From the NCBI GenBank assembly GCA_031315915.1, contig JALDRK010000016.1, forward strand, positions 30,910 to 94,909: a stretch of 64,000 bases of DNA, written 5' to 3'. The position numbers and the translations under genes were made by a program. The stretch is from Nitrospirales bacterium. GTDB taxonomy: Bacteria; Nitrospirota; Nitrospiria; Nitrospirales; UBA8639. Shown in pieces: positions 63,324-64,000 of the stretch (its first letter is position 1; each line of letters starts with the position of its first letter). Under the pieces are notes generated by a model that was not told the DNA's origin, made no database searches, and was given only the letters and a program-made list of their open reading frames with translations.

Positions 63324-63463
63324 AAAAAACCTTATGCTTGGAAGCCAGTCGGCCTTCCCACGACTGTTTCGGAAGCCTACCATCGCCTCGCTAAAGAGAT
63401 ATTGCAGAATTTTGTCATTCGGAGTACCGTTCTTCTGCAATCAGTCGAAAAGGGCCACTTGCC

Positions 63464-63757
63464 ATGGAGCAGAGATGGGTTCCGCCAGGATTTTTTCACC
63501 TTCTCGTTTCCTTCCGTCCATACGGTGAGTACCGACACGGCAACGATCCTCCTGATCTTTTCCCTCTCAACTCTTTTATACATTTGGCTTTTGGTGTTGA
63601 TTGTTCTAATGTTCGCCCCTCCGACGTTCTACTCTTTTCTTCTCTTTTACCACACCTGAGCGACTTTGAACCCTTTCTCAATCCGTTTCGACAGACCACC
63701 ACACAGACAAGATTTCCTGAATATGCGCGTATGCGATTCGGGTATCAAGAGGGATAA
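63464..63757 (+). CDS. Small hypothetical protein with YRHG.DPPD motif
   Basis: Encodes 97 residues from an ATG at 63464 with AGGG upstream. It is rich in Pro, Phe and Leu and matches no family known to me. Residues in FRPYGEYRHGNDPPDL recur in the next frame, which begins at the base after its stop, with different codons. That supports coding use of both. It may be a recent gene pair or a broken larger gene. Confidence 0.45.
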   Translation: MEQRWVPPGFFHLLVSFRPYGEYRHGNDPPDLFPLNSFIHLAFGVDCSNVRPSDVLLFSSLLPHLSDFEPFLNPFRQTTTQTRFPEYARMRFGYQEG

Positions 63758-64000
63758 ATGAAGTCTCCACGTTATTGTCCACCTCAATTACTCAAAATAG
63801 GGAATCGGAATCTAAGCACACCCTGGGGCCGGTACCGTCACGGATCCGATCCCCCGGATATTCGGGAAATACCAAAGAACCGATTTATTGACCTTCCCTC
63901 CACCGTAGAATTTTGCCTTACCAATCAGTCTTACCCCCTTCGACCAACGAATTCCCCTATTCCAGAACATCATTTGGGTTCTCCTATCTCACTTGTCCGT
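63758..64000 (+). CDS. Hypothetical protein with YRHG.DPPD motif (partial at window edge)
   Basis: Open for 81 codons from an ATG at 63758 to the window end, beginning directly after the stop of the previous frame. TPWGRYRHGSDPPDIREIP resembles the motif of that frame. No ribosome site is clear. It runs off the window, so length and family are unknown. Confidence 0.4.
   Translation, partial: MKSPRYCPPQLLKIGNRNLSTPWGRYRHGSDPPDIREIPKNRFIDLPSTVEFCLTNQSYPLRPTNSPIPEHHLGSPISLVR

Overview
This 64 kb window comes from a bacterial chromosome of moderate GC. My best guess is a Nitrospira-type (Nitrospirota) organism. The guess rests on an intact rimP-nusA-infB operon, a malate dehydrogenase beside a 2Fe-2S ferredoxin and a NuoF-like flavoprotein, ergothioneine genes, opgGH, metacaspase/DUF4384 proteins, and many secreted proteins of no known family. 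It is inference, because no rRNA or clear marker gene is present.

Layout. 1-2.7 kb: infB (partial), nusA and rimP on the minus strand. 3-10.7 kb: a MinD/FlhG-type ATPase, a SWIM-coiled-coil protein, an HDOD protein broken by a frameshift, tRNA-Lys, purA, tRNA-Ala and an ABC-F ATPase. 10.9-12.1 kb: two AT-rich accessory genes. 12.3-18.4 kb: rarA, an alpha/beta hydrolase, and a secreted subtilase next to a secreted partner sharing a 140-residue module with it. 19.2-27.3 kb: a long minus-strand series of folE, a PTPS-like gene, ferredoxin, nuoF-like, mdh, a small protein, a NorD/CbbO-type VWA protein and a DUF167 gene. 27.5 kb: a Bfd-like ferredoxin behind a near-consensus promoter and a Fur-like box. 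27.9-39.1 kb: an ECF transporter whose S component and two ATPases are fused, a 5'-nucleotidase, and a split ergothioneine locus (egtB on minus; egtD and an egtE-like gene on plus). Between egtB and egtD lies an OpuC-type importer that I predict imports ergothioneine (EgtV/EgtU type).

39.1-48.8 kb holds the most striking unit: a secreted metacaspase with a DUF4384 domain, divergent from an ECF sigma factor and its zinc-finger anti-sigma factor, followed by three paralogous exported proteins. Each of the three has a long Tyr/Gln/Asn/Pro/Gly-rich low-complexity region and a C-terminal DUF4384 domain. The same promoter-like pattern (TGAACC, 16 bases, then NGAC) lies ahead of the sigma gene, the metacaspase gene and the first low-complexity gene, so I propose one sigma-controlled envelope regulon.

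48.9-56.6 kb: an FRG-domain protein, an opgG-small ORF-opgH operon for periplasmic glucans, and an exported protein with a duplicated domain. 56.7-64 kb: an accessory/defence island with an AIPR protein, a membrane protein, DUF4160/DUF2442, a TIR protein translationally coupled to a membrane protein, a cassette-like hypothetical gene, BrnT/BrnA, and two small related ORFs at the edge. A 122-base repeat flanks its first part and attC-like sites lie in its second part.

Five loci (HDOD, egtB, the transporter ATPase, the transporter permease/binding protein, and the anti-sigma factor) carry one-base frameshifts, four of the six sites in homopolymer runs. Residual assembly errors are at least as likely as true gene decay, and these genes should be read as probably intact until raw reads are checked.
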